Source of the DNA: Curtobacterium sp. MCBD17_035
GTDB taxonomy: Bacteria > Actinomycetota > Actinomycetes > Actinomycetales > Microbacteriaceae
DNA length: 64,000 bases
Assembly: GCF_003234815.2 (NCBI RefSeq)
Contig: NZ_CP126279.1
Coordinates: 1,364,001-1,428,000 of the forward strand
Direction of reading: 5' to 3'
The translations under genes were made by a program, and so were the position numbers. The notes below the pieces were generated by a model, which made no database searches, was not told the origin of the DNA, and saw nothing but the letters and a program-made list of their open reading frames with translations. Shown here one piece after another: positions 26,537 through 34,533 of this stretch; positions within the stretch are counted from its first letter, which is position 1, and each line of letters starts with the position of its first letter.

Positions 26537-28207
26537 TCAGACGCCCACGGCCTGCCGGACGGATGGGTCCTGGACGAAGGCCGCGACGGCGGTGGCGAGC
26601 ACGGCCTCCGTGGCCGCCTCGCGCGTCGCGGCACCGAACATCGCATGGTCGGCCTCCGGGAGCTCCACGACCCGGAGCGTCCCGGGCAGGTGCGCGAGCC
26701 GGTGGGCTGCCGTGGCGCCGCCTCGTGCCCGGAAGACGGCGCCGTCGCCCGGACCGAGCACGAGGGTCACGTCGGTGCCGGCCGCGAGCGGCGCGCGGAT
26801 GACGGGTTCGACGAACTGCACGTGTCCACGCCGGGCCAGCGCCAACGCCACGCGGTACGGCAGGTGCCGCTTGACGGCGGCGACGAGCGCGTCACGGCGT
26901 GTGCGGACGTGGGGCCGTGCCTCCGCGTCCGCGGCCGCGACGGCACCCGGTGCTGCGGGGCGGGACCGGTAGTCCGCCTGGCTGAGGCCGACCACGAACC
27001 CGGCACGACCCGCGGCGACCTGGAGGCCCAACCACCCGCCGACCGAGAGTCCGACGATCCCGACCCGGTCGGCCGGGAGCGCGAGGTGGTCGAGGACGTG
27101 GCTGACGTCGTCGATCCACTCCTGGGTGAAGAGCAGGCTCGGCTCGTCGGCGACGACGGGTCCGGTCTCGCCCGTGCCCCGACGGTCGACACGGACGGAC
27201 CGGATGCCGGCCGCGGCGAGTCGTCGAGCGAGGTCGACCTGCAGGCGCGTGACGCCGATGCGGTGTTCGGACGAACCGTTGAGCAGCACCACGGTCGGGG
27301 CGTCGTCGTCGCCGTGCCGCGGCCTGGTGTCGACGGCGAAGAGGTGGTCCGGTCCGATGCGGACGAGGTGTTCCTCGACGTCCTGGTCGACGACCGCCCG
27401 CTCGGTCGGGACGAGCTCCATCGGCGCCGGGACGGGCTCGGGCGGCACACGGCGGGTCACCCACTCGCCGACGGCGTCGACGCTCGCGGCGGGGATGCGC
27501 GCGGAGAGGCTCGACACGCCGAGGAGCGCCTCGTGCCCATCGACCCGCACGATGTCGATCCCGTCCCGGTCGTACCCGGCCGGGACACGGCGGTCCCCGT
27601 CGTTCCGCACCGCCACGAGCACGGGCATGCGGTCGGCCGGTCCGGTCGGATACCCGAGGGCCCCGATCGCCGCTGCCTGGTCGGCGGGGATGTCGGCACC
27701 CACCACGGTGACCGTGCCGTCGTGGGCGGTGGTGACCGCCGATCCGGGTCTGGTGTCGATCCCCGCCACCGAGACCGCGGCGAGTGCCCGTGCCGCGCGG
27801 AGCCAGGAGCGTCCGGACCGCGGCGGGTCCCAGAGCACGAGCCCCGCGGCGTCCGGGTCGTCGTCGGCGGCCGCGGCCGCGACGAGGGCCCCGGACGCGA
27901 GGCCGACGTACACGATTCGGGTGCAGCCGGCGGTGCGCAGCGCCTCCGCCGCGAGCCGTGCGCCGTCACGATGGGACGTCGCGGTCGCGGCGACGACGGA
28001 GTCCCCGCTGCCGGGGTGGTCGTAGCGGACGGAGGCGATGCCGTGGTCCGCGAGTCGCGCGGCGAGGAGGCGTTCGGTCCGGTAGGCGAGGACGTGCTCG
28101 TGCCCGAACGGTGGGCAGACGACGACCCCGGTGGAACCGGGCCGGGTGGGGCGTTCGACGGTCGCGAGCACGGCCCCACCGCCGAGCCACGTGTCGAGCG
28201 CCGGCAT
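26537..28207 (-). CDS. Tandem alpha/beta hydrolase, first domain degenerate
   Basis: A 556-residue protein made of two alpha/beta-hydrolase domains in one chain. Domain 1 (about 1-260) keeps the fold signatures VVVCPPFGHEHVLAY and VRYDHPGSGDS, but its nucleophile elbow reads G102-L-A-S-G, with Ala104 where Ser is expected. Domain 2 (about 285-556) has LLNGSSEHRIGV, a normal elbow G-L-S388-V-G and a C-terminal ELPEADHAMF that can supply the His. A thioesterase or transferase role toward carrier-protein thioesters is inferred from the operon: the start overlaps the stop of the amino acid:carrier-protein ligase. The layout recalls the paired hydrolases of exosortase-type EPS loci. Confidence 0.8.
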   Translation of the reverse strand: MPALDTWLGGGAVLATVERPTRPGSTGVVVCPPFGHEHVLAYRTERLLAARLADHGIASVRYDHPGSGDSVVAATATSHRDGARLAAEALRTAGCTRIVYVGLASGALVAAAAADDDPDAAGLVLWDPPRSGRSWLRAARALAAVSVAGIDTRPGSAVTTAHDGTVTVVGADIPADQAAAIGALGYPTGPADRMPVLVAVRNDGDRRVPAGYDRDGIDIVRVDGHEALLGVSSLSARIPAASVDAVGEWVTRRVPPEPVPAPMELVPTERAVVDQDVEEHLVRIGPDHLFAVDTRPRHGDDDAPTVVLLNGSSEHRIGVTRLQVDLARRLAAAGIRSVRVDRRGTGETGPVVADEPSLLFTQEWIDDVSHVLDHLALPADRVGIVGLSVGGWLGLQVAAGRAGFVVGLSQADYRSRPAAPGAVAAADAEARPHVRTRRDALVAAVKRHLPYRVALALARRGHVQFVEPVIRAPLAAGTDVTLVLGPGDGAVFRARGGATAAHRLAHLPGTLRVVELPEADHAMFGAATREAATEAVLATAVAAFVQDPSVRQAVGV

Positions 28208-29151
28208 CAGCGCAGCGACAGCTGGTCGAGCGTCGAGACCGGCCAGTCGGCGAGCGAGGTCCCGAACGTGCGGAAGAGGGCGAGCGTGATCCGCTCCATG
28301 CCGAACGCGATGCACGACGTGTGGGCGACGCTGCCGTCCGCGGTCGTGATCCCGAAGGGCGCGCCGAAGTGGTCGGCCGCACTGTTCGCACTGGCGATCG
28401 CGGTGCCGTCGGAGAGCCCGGGGTAGATCGGGACGGTGACCTCGATCTTCAGCTCGTCGGTGAGCTGGTTCGCGGCGAGGAACTTGCCGGCACGGCCGAA
28501 GAAGGGGTCGTTCGCGGGGACGCGGGTGACGTCGAGCCCGAGGGCGGCGAGCATCGCGGCCTGGCGCTCGCTCCACGTGTTGCGGAAGGTCCTGGCGTCG
28601 TCCTCGCCGCCCACGTAGACGAACTCGTGCATGCGGAACGACTGGAGCCGCATCGGGTCGTCGGAGGGCTCGTGGCGGAACGTGTACCCGACGACGTCGA
28701 ACACGCGACCGTCGACCTGCTGGCCCGCCAGGTGGTCGTAGAGCGGGTGGCACACGGCGGACACGAGCATGGTCTCGCCGGGGTGCAGGAACCGGTCCCA
28801 GTCCTCGCCCGCGGCACGCGCGGCGAGGAGCGCGGCGTGGTCGCGGTCGGAGCCCGTGAACGTGTGGATGGCACCCGTGAGCTGCGGGAACGAGGCCACG
28901 TAGTCGGTGCGCTCGAAGGCGGACCGGGCGATGACCGGGGCGAAGCGGATCCGCTCCGGGGCGAGCTCGGCGAACCCGAGCGTGATGTACCGGTCGACGG
29001 CGTCGACGACGTCGTCGAACGTGCCGTTGCGGCCGAAGAGGCCGGGCTCCCCGGCGGGGACGAGGAGGCCGGCGTCGACGAGCTCGTCGCGGAACGCGAG
29101 GCGGGCGGTGTCGAGGTCGGTGGTCTGCGGTGCTGTTGTCGTGTCGGTCAC
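28207..29151 (-). CDS. Amino acid:[carrier protein] ligase (class II aaRS-like)
   Basis: A 314-residue homologue of the catalytic core of atypical seryl-tRNA synthetases without a tRNA-binding domain. Such enzymes activate a small amino acid (Gly or Ala in studied rhizobial members) and load it on a dedicated carrier protein. The three zinc ligands of that family can be seen: C134 (SAVCHPLYDH), E176 (RMHEFVYVG) and C280 (HTSCIAFGMERITLAL); the last segment also carries the class II motif 3 Arg. The GTG at 29151 overlaps the upstream stop by 4 bp. A carrier protein and phosphopantetheinyl transferase are encoded just upstream in the same operon. The amino acid used here is unknown. Confidence 0.88.
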   Translation of the reverse strand: MTDTTTAPQTTDLDTARLAFRDELVDAGLLVPAGEPGLFGRNGTFDDVVDAVDRYITLGFAELAPERIRFAPVIARSAFERTDYVASFPQLTGAIHTFTGSDRDHAALLAARAAGEDWDRFLHPGETMLVSAVCHPLYDHLAGQQVDGRVFDVVGYTFRHEPSDDPMRLQSFRMHEFVYVGGEDDARTFRNTWSERQAAMLAALGLDVTRVPANDPFFGRAGKFLAANQLTDELKIEVTVPIYPGLSDGTAIASANSAADHFGAPFGITTADGSVAHTSCIAFGMERITLALFRTFGTSLADWPVSTLDQLSLR

Positions 29152-30332
29152 GGGTTCGACCTTCCGTTGCTGATGGTTGCGATCTTGGCGTTGTGGTGCA
29201 GGATGCGGTCGTTGCCGACCATGAGGGCGGTGCCGTGCGCGTCGCGCACGATCCGGCCCAGGCTCGACGGGTCTCCGAGCCGGTACCCCGCGATGCCCGT
29301 GATCACGAGCGCGCGGGAGACGATGTCGAGCACGGCTTCGCTCGCCGTGACCTTGAGGCCGTTGACCCAGCGGGCCGTCGCCACGGACTCGAGCACGGCG
29401 GGCTCGTTCGCCGCCGCCTCCCACCGTCGCGCGGACGCCTCGATCGTGTCGGCCAGGGACTGCACGCGCAGCTCGACCTCGGCGAGGCGGAGTGCTGCGG
29501 GCGGGGTGGTGCCGAGGGCCTTGCGGGCGGCGCGACGGACCGACGCGCGGGCGGTCTCGGTGGCGCTCCGGGCCATGCCGAGCCAGGCCGCGGCCCAGAG
29601 CACGTGCGACACCGGCGTCATGGTCTGCGCCGACATCTCGGCGAAGGGCTGGGCGAGCACGTGGTCCGCGTCGACGTCGGCGGTCAGCGAGAACCCCTCG
29701 CTCGCTGTGCCGCGGAGGCCGAGGGTGTCCCAGCCGCTCCGACGCACGAGCTCGGTGCGCTCGGCCGGGCAGACCACGAGCACCTGGTCGGACGGCGGGC
29801 TGTCCGCGTTCCGGCGCGCGGTGGCGAGCACCGCGCTGGCATGGAGACCGTAGGAGATGACCGGGGCCTCCTTGGCGAGACGCACGCCGCAGGTGGTGGC
29901 CTCGACCGAGCAGCCGCTCGATCCGGTGTCGCCGCCGGTCGTGATCTCGGTCGTGGCCGAGGCGATGAGGGCGCCCTCGTCGCGGACCCGGGCGAGGAGC
30001 CGGGCGGCGGCGACGCTCGTGCCGCCGTGGCGGACGAGCGTGGCGACCTGCCCGACGTGCATCGCGAACACCATGGCCGTGGAGGCGCAGGCGCCGCCGA
30101 GGACGGTCGCGACGTCGGCGAGTTCCGTGAGCGTGGCGCCCTCGCCGCCCAGATCGACCGGGAGGACCGCGGCGAGCAGTCCGAGTCGGCGCAGCGCCGC
30201 CACGGACTCGCTCGGGAACCGTCCTTCGGCGTCGATCCGGTCCGCCCACTCGGCGGCGACGCCCGCGGCCTCGACCGCGCGGTCGTGCAGGGAGACGACG
30301 TCCGTGGCGCGGACGTCGGGGAGGACCGTCAC
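29148..30332 (-). CDS. Acyl-CoA dehydrogenase-like flavoprotein
   Basis: A 394-residue member of the acyl-CoA dehydrogenase fold. The N-terminal helical domain (FPSESVAALRRLGLLAAVLPVDLGGEG), the middle beta domain (ASATTEITTGGDTGSSG) and the C-terminal four-helix domain are all recognisable. The C-terminal stretch that in MCAD-type enzymes carries the catalytic Glu (YEGT) reads M371-V-G-N374-D here, so the usual base is absent; it may lie elsewhere or the enzyme may do other chemistry such as oxygenation. Gene overlaps on both sides (GTGA twice) and the carrier-protein neighbours suggest it oxidises an aminoacyl group tethered to the carrier. Start GTG 30332. Confidence 0.85.
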   Translation of the reverse strand: MTVLPDVRATDVVSLHDRAVEAAGVAAEWADRIDAEGRFPSESVAALRRLGLLAAVLPVDLGGEGATLTELADVATVLGGACASTAMVFAMHVGQVATLVRHGGTSVAAARLLARVRDEGALIASATTEITTGGDTGSSGCSVEATTCGVRLAKEAPVISYGLHASAVLATARRNADSPPSDQVLVVCPAERTELVRRSGWDTLGLRGTASEGFSLTADVDADHVLAQPFAEMSAQTMTPVSHVLWAAAWLGMARSATETARASVRRAARKALGTTPPAALRLAEVELRVQSLADTIEASARRWEAAANEPAVLESVATARWVNGLKVTASEAVLDIVSRALVITGIAGYRLGDPSSLGRIVRDAHGTALMVGNDRILHHNAKIATISNGRSNP

Positions 30333-30964
30333 GCTGCCACCGCCTGAGCGCGGACGACCGCCTCGATCGACGCGATCGTGGCGAACGTGCTGCGGGTGAG
30401 CGCCTCGTCGGGGAACTCGATGTCGCACTCCTCCTCGACGGCGAGCATGACCGTGATGGTCGCGTGTGACGTCAGGCCGACCTGGTACAGGTCGTCGGTG
30501 TCGAGGACCTGGGCGACGGGGACGGAGAGGTGGCCGTGGCGCTCGAGGACCTCGCGGATGATCGTGGACATTGGCTGGTGTTCCTTCCCCCGGATGACGG
30601 AGACGGCGGTCGCGGCGGCGAATCCGCCCTCGTGGGTGAGCGAGACGCTCACGGACTGGAGCCGTTCGCGGACCGATCGGTCACGGGCGGCGTGGTGGAG
30701 CCGGACGACGGGTGCGCCGCTCGGCAGGCTGAGGATCTCGACGTCGTGCGGCAGCACCGGCTCGTCGGGAGCCGGGCGGAGCAGCTTGACCACGGCCTCC
30801 TTGCCGGCGAAGCGCGCGGCGACGCGGTGCGGCTCGTCGTGGCACTGGAGCCGCTCCCTGGGCGACAGGATGCGGTCGAGGTAGCGGTCGCCGAACCGGT
30901 CGATGCTCGCGGCGACCGTCTGCACGGCGATCATGTCCGTGCCGACCCGGATGCGGGGGCTCAT
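30329..30964 (-). CDS. Phosphopantetheinyl transferase fused to a carrier protein domain
   Basis: One uninterrupted 211-residue frame encodes two functions. Residues 1-128 are an AcpS-type 4'-phosphopantetheinyl transferase, with the metal Asp D10 in VGTDMI, E56 in FAGKEA and SLTHEGGFAAA at 109-118. Residues 132-211 are a carrier protein whose attachment serine is S166 in QVGLTSHAT. The enzyme would thus modify its own attached carrier. An ATG at residue 132 (30571) is preceded by GGAAGGA about 10 nt upstream, so free carrier protein may also be made by internal initiation. I checked the junction codon by codon and found no stop. The start overlaps the upstream glycosyltransferase stop (ATGA). 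Confidence 0.85.
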   Translation of the reverse strand: MSPRIRVGTDMIAVQTVAASIDRFGDRYLDRILSPRERLQCHDEPHRVAARFAGKEAVVKLLRPAPDEPVLPHDVEILSLPSGAPVVRLHHAARDRSVRERLQSVSVSLTHEGGFAAATAVSVIRGKEHQPMSTIIREVLERHGHLSVPVAQVLDTDDLYQVGLTSHATITVMLAVEEECDIEFPDEALTRSTFATIASIEAVVRAQAVAA

Positions 30965-32115
30965 GCGGACGCTCCGTAGTGCTCGAGGACCCGGTCGACG
31001 TGCCGGTCCATGTCGAGTTCCTCAGCGCGACGGGTCGCTCCCGCGCGGAGTGCGGCGCGGAGCGCGCGGTCGTCGACGAGTCGTTCGATCGCGCCCCGGA
31101 GCGCGGCGGCGGTGGGCGGCACGACGAGGCCGCTGTCGCCGTCCGCGACGAGCGGGGGTGACGCCGTGGTCGTGGTGAGGACGGGCACCCCGGCGAGCAG
31201 GGCCTCGGCCACGACGATCGGGAAGTTCTCGGCCCACCGGCTCGGCATCACGAGCAGGTCGGTCTCGGCGAGGGCGCGGGCCCGCCCGGCCTCGTCGAGC
31301 CAGCCGGCAGCGACCACCGCGTCGGCCGCCGACACGGCGTCGCGCAGGGGACCGTCACCGCCGACGGTGAGCGTGGCGCCCGGGACGCCGGCGCCCCACG
31401 CCTCGAGCAGCAGCGGGATCCCCTTGTGCTCGGCGAGCTTGCCGAGGAACAGGACGCGGAGCACGTCGGACTCGCTCCGCGGCGGGGCGTCCCGGGGCGC
31501 CGACCAACCGTGCGGCAGCACCGTGCTTCGGTGGGCGTCGAGTCGGAAACCGCGTTCCGCGTGCCGGTCGCGCGTGCGCTCGCTGGGGAAGATGAGCGTC
31601 GCGTCGCGCGGGATGGCAGCGGCGACGACGCGCGATCGGAGCCCCTGGACCCGACCGACGTGGTCGATCGGGGCGTCGCCGCGCGTCAGGGACGCCGACG
31701 TGTGGACGAGCGTGAAGTCGTGCGCGGTGTGCACCACCCGCGGACCGGCGAGCCGGAACGGTGCGGCCCCGAACCCGGAGAACCGGTGGACGTGCACGGC
31801 GTCGAACCCGCCGTCCTCGAGGAAACGGGTGATGGCCGTCGGACGGAGGGAGTCGCGCAGCTCGGCCGCGTGGAACCGGACCCGGGCGAGGCGGCCGGTG
31901 CCCTGGCGGTCCGGGGAGTAGGGACGGCGTCCGGGCACGACGACGAGCCGTGCGCCCGTCGCGGCCACGAGGGCGCGGGCCCCGTCGTCGACCCAACCGG
32001 TGACGACGGTGACGTCGTGCCCGCGACGGACCTGTGCTCCGGCGAGTGCGAGGCAGTACTGTTCGGCGCCGCCCAGCGGACTGAGCAGGGAGCTGGACAC
32101 ATGTGCGATCCTCAT
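30961..32115 (-). CDS. GT4-family glycosyltransferase
   Basis: A 384-residue GT-B glycosyltransferase of the EPS operon. The N-terminus MRIAHVSSSLLSPLGGAEQYCLALA has the glycine-rich loop after beta-1. The C-terminal domain shows RVLFLGKLAEHKGIPLLLEAW and MPSRWAENFPIVVAEALLAGVPVL, with the EX7E acidic pair at ENFPIVVAE. The ATG at 32115 overlaps the stop of the double glycosyltransferase (ATGA), and its own stop overlaps the next start. It probably adds one sugar to the lipid-linked repeat unit; donor and acceptor are unknown. Confidence 0.9.
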   Translation of the reverse strand: MRIAHVSSSLLSPLGGAEQYCLALAGAQVRRGHDVTVVTGWVDDGARALVAATGARLVVVPGRRPYSPDRQGTGRLARVRFHAAELRDSLRPTAITRFLEDGGFDAVHVHRFSGFGAAPFRLAGPRVVHTAHDFTLVHTSASLTRGDAPIDHVGRVQGLRSRVVAAAIPRDATLIFPSERTRDRHAERGFRLDAHRSTVLPHGWSAPRDAPPRSESDVLRVLFLGKLAEHKGIPLLLEAWGAGVPGATLTVGGDGPLRDAVSAADAVVAAGWLDEAGRARALAETDLLVMPSRWAENFPIVVAEALLAGVPVLTTTTASPPLVADGDSGLVVPPTAAALRGAIERLVDDRALRAALRAGATRRAEELDMDRHVDRVLEHYGASA

Positions 32116-34517
32116 GCCGTGCCTCCCGCCCGGACCAGGCGCGTCACCGCGTCGTGGAGGAGCGTGGCGCTGCGGTCCCACGAGAACCGGTCGCGGATCG
32201 TCGCGGCCCGGCGGGCGCGCTCGTCGGCAGCGGTCGGCCCGGTGAGCGCGGCGGCGAGCCCGTCGCGGATCGCGTCGGTCGAGGTCGGGTCCACGTAGGT
32301 GGCGTCGTCACCGCACACCCAGCGCAGGGCCGGCACGTCCGAGACGAGGACGTCCGATCCGGCGGCGAACGCCTCGACGGCGGGGAGGCCGAAGCCCTCG
32401 TCGAGGCTCGGGAACGCCACCAGTGCGGCGTGGGCGTAGAGGCGGGCGAGTTCGGCGTCATCGACGTACCCGAGGCGGAGCGCCCCGCGGTCGTCCGCGT
32501 CGGTGCGCGCGTAGATCGCGCTCCCGCCCCCGACCATCACGAGGGGGTGCGTCGTCCGCAGGGCCTCCGGGAGCGCGGCGTGCGCGGCGACGAGCCGGGC
32601 GGTGTTCTTGCGCGGGTCGTCACTGCCCACGGCGAGCACGTACCGTCCGGCGGCCTCACGCGCACCGGCGGACTCGGGCACCGCGAGGCCGGGGCGGAAC
32701 GGGTCGGCGGGCGCGTTCGGCACCGTGACGACCGGGGTGCCCGGGCCGAGCAGGGCCCGGACGCGCCCCGCGATGGGCTCGCTCACCGCGACCACGAGGG
32801 CGGCCGAGCGGAGCTGGGTCCGCAGCACCGGCGCGTGCGTCGCGACGTACCGCCGGCTGAACCACTCCGGGTGGTCGAGGACGAACAGGTCGTGCACGAC
32901 GACGACGTGCCGGGCCGCGAGCGCGGGACCGCGGCTCGTCAGCGTGAGCAGGTACTCGTCGGCGGACCGGCCGACGCCGGCGGACTGAGCTCGGGCCCAG
33001 GCGGCGATCGGACGGTCCCCACCGGTGCCGGCCGCGGTCTCGCGGACGTCCGGGAGGCCCGACAGCCGATCCGCGATCTCGGTCGCGTACCGCTGCTGCC
33101 CCGTCACCCGCTGCGTGCGGAAGGCGCCGTTCACGACGATGCGGGCGCCGACGGGGGAGCGCCGACCGCGGCGGCCGGTACGCGGCCCGCGGCCGGGGAC
33201 CGGCACCGCGAGGAGGGGCTCGTCGTCGAGGTCGTGCTCGGACCGCCGCGCACCGGGGCGGAGCGGGGCCGACGCCATGTCGGCCGGCTCGTCCCTCGCG
33301 ACGGCGGTCACGCCGTGCCGGGTCACCGACCAGGCCGGGGCGGACGTCGCGGCCGCGGCGATCGGCACGCCGGAGCCCGCCGTGACGAGCGCCGCCGCCG
33401 TGCCACCGGCGAGGACCGGGAGCATCCAGTCCCGCACCTCGTCGGCGAACCGCTCGGCGCCGAAGTCCCGCGCCCGTCGGCGACAGGCGTCGGGGTCGAC
33501 CGTGACGGCACGGTCGACGGCGGCCGCGAGTTCGTGCGCGCCGAGGCCGGACGCCACCGCGCCCGTGACGCCGTCGACGACCGACTCGGTCGCGCCGCCG
33601 GTCGGTCCGACGACGACCGGGACGCCGAGCGCCATCGCCTCGACCGGCATGATGCCGAAGTCCTCGACGGCCGGGAACACGTACACGGCCGCCTGCGCCA
33701 TCACGGCCCGGAGCAGCCGGTCGGACGGGTCGAGCACGAACCGGACGGGCACACGCGCCGCCGCGGCGTGGGCCTCGAGCGCCGCCTGCTCCGGGCCGCC
33801 CCCGGCGAGTACGACGGGACGCCCGGCGGCCTCGCCGGCCGCGATCACGAGGTCGAGTCGCTTGTAGGGGATGAACCGGGAGGCACCGAGCACGTAACCG
33901 GCCGGTAAGGCGTCGAGGACGCGGCGTTCGTCGTCGTCGAGCAGGGCCCGCCAGTCGGACACGGCCTGGAGGTCGGCGACCTCGACCGGCGGGTGGATCA
34001 CGCGGGAGTCCTTGCCCCAGGTGTCGCGGATGCGGCCCTGCACGAAGGCGCTGTTCGCCGCGATGTTCCGATGGGCCGCAGCGCGGCGCCGATCGGTCAG
34101 GCGGAGCGGCACGGCGGCGATCCGGCTCGCGAGCCCGTTCCCGCGGCCGTCGAACTCCGGGGTCCAGACGTACCGGGCGGGCGTGTGCACGTACGCGAAG
34201 TGCCGGTCGGCGGGCACGGCCGAGTGGGCGACGACCTGGTGCGAGAACGCGTGGGAGCTCGACAGCACCCAGTCGTACCCCTCGGCGCGGAGCCGACGCC
34301 ACACGGCGGGCATCGCGGGGAGCGCCAGGGCCTTGCGACCGCGGAGCGGGGTGCGAGCGAGGAGGCTCTCGGTGACCCGTCCGGGTGCGAAGCGGTCGGG
34401 CGCCTCGTTCCAGAGGCAGAACACGTCCGCGTCCGGGTACATGCGGGCGAAGGCGTCGAGGACCTTCTCGGACCCGCCGGAACGGCCGATCCACTCGTGG
34501 ACGATGAGTCCGGGCAT
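32112..34517 (-). CDS. Double glycosyltransferase (two GT4 domains in one chain)
   Basis: An 801-residue protein with two complete GT-B units. Unit 1 (about 1-375) has GLIVHEWIGRSGGSEKVLDAF, LGASRFIPYKRLDLVI and VFPAVEDFGIMPVEAMALGVPVVV. A Pro/Arg/Ala-rich linker follows (about 376-460). Unit 2 (about 461-801) has RIVVNGAFRTQRVTGQQRYA, LAVGSDDPRKNTARLVAAH and FPSLDEGFGLPAVEAFAAG. Both have the acidic EX7E signature, so both look active. The ATG at 34517 has AAGGAA upstream and is preferred to 34565. It lies 16 bp after the sugar transferase gene. The fusion probably adds two sugars in succession to the EPS repeat unit. Confidence 0.9.
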   Translation of the reverse strand: MPGLIVHEWIGRSGGSEKVLDAFARMYPDADVFCLWNEAPDRFAPGRVTESLLARTPLRGRKALALPAMPAVWRRLRAEGYDWVLSSSHAFSHQVVAHSAVPADRHFAYVHTPARYVWTPEFDGRGNGLASRIAAVPLRLTDRRRAAAHRNIAANSAFVQGRIRDTWGKDSRVIHPPVEVADLQAVSDWRALLDDDERRVLDALPAGYVLGASRFIPYKRLDLVIAAGEAAGRPVVLAGGGPEQAALEAHAAAARVPVRFVLDPSDRLLRAVMAQAAVYVFPAVEDFGIMPVEAMALGVPVVVGPTGGATESVVDGVTGAVASGLGAHELAAAVDRAVTVDPDACRRRARDFGAERFADEVRDWMLPVLAGGTAAALVTAGSGVPIAAAATSAPAWSVTRHGVTAVARDEPADMASAPLRPGARRSEHDLDDEPLLAVPVPGRGPRTGRRGRRSPVGARIVVNGAFRTQRVTGQQRYATEIADRLSGLPDVRETAAGTGGDRPIAAWARAQSAGVGRSADEYLLTLTSRGPALAARHVVVVHDLFVLDHPEWFSRRYVATHAPVLRTQLRSAALVVAVSEPIAGRVRALLGPGTPVVTVPNAPADPFRPGLAVPESAGAREAAGRYVLAVGSDDPRKNTARLVAAHAALPEALRTTHPLVMVGGGSAIYARTDADDRGALRLGYVDDAELARLYAHAALVAFPSLDEGFGLPAVEAFAAGSDVLVSDVPALRWVCGDDATYVDPTSTDAIRDGLAAALTGPTAADERARRAATIRDRFSWDRSATLLHDAVTRLVRAGGTA

Positions 34518-34533
34518 GACTCGTCGTTCCTTC

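Noticed and set aside
26419..26802. Apparent repeat protein (RRGAV units) from the tandem repeat
   Set aside because: The 15-bp unit is a multiple of three, so frames stay open in it by chance. It runs into antisense of the hydrolase and covers a terminator.
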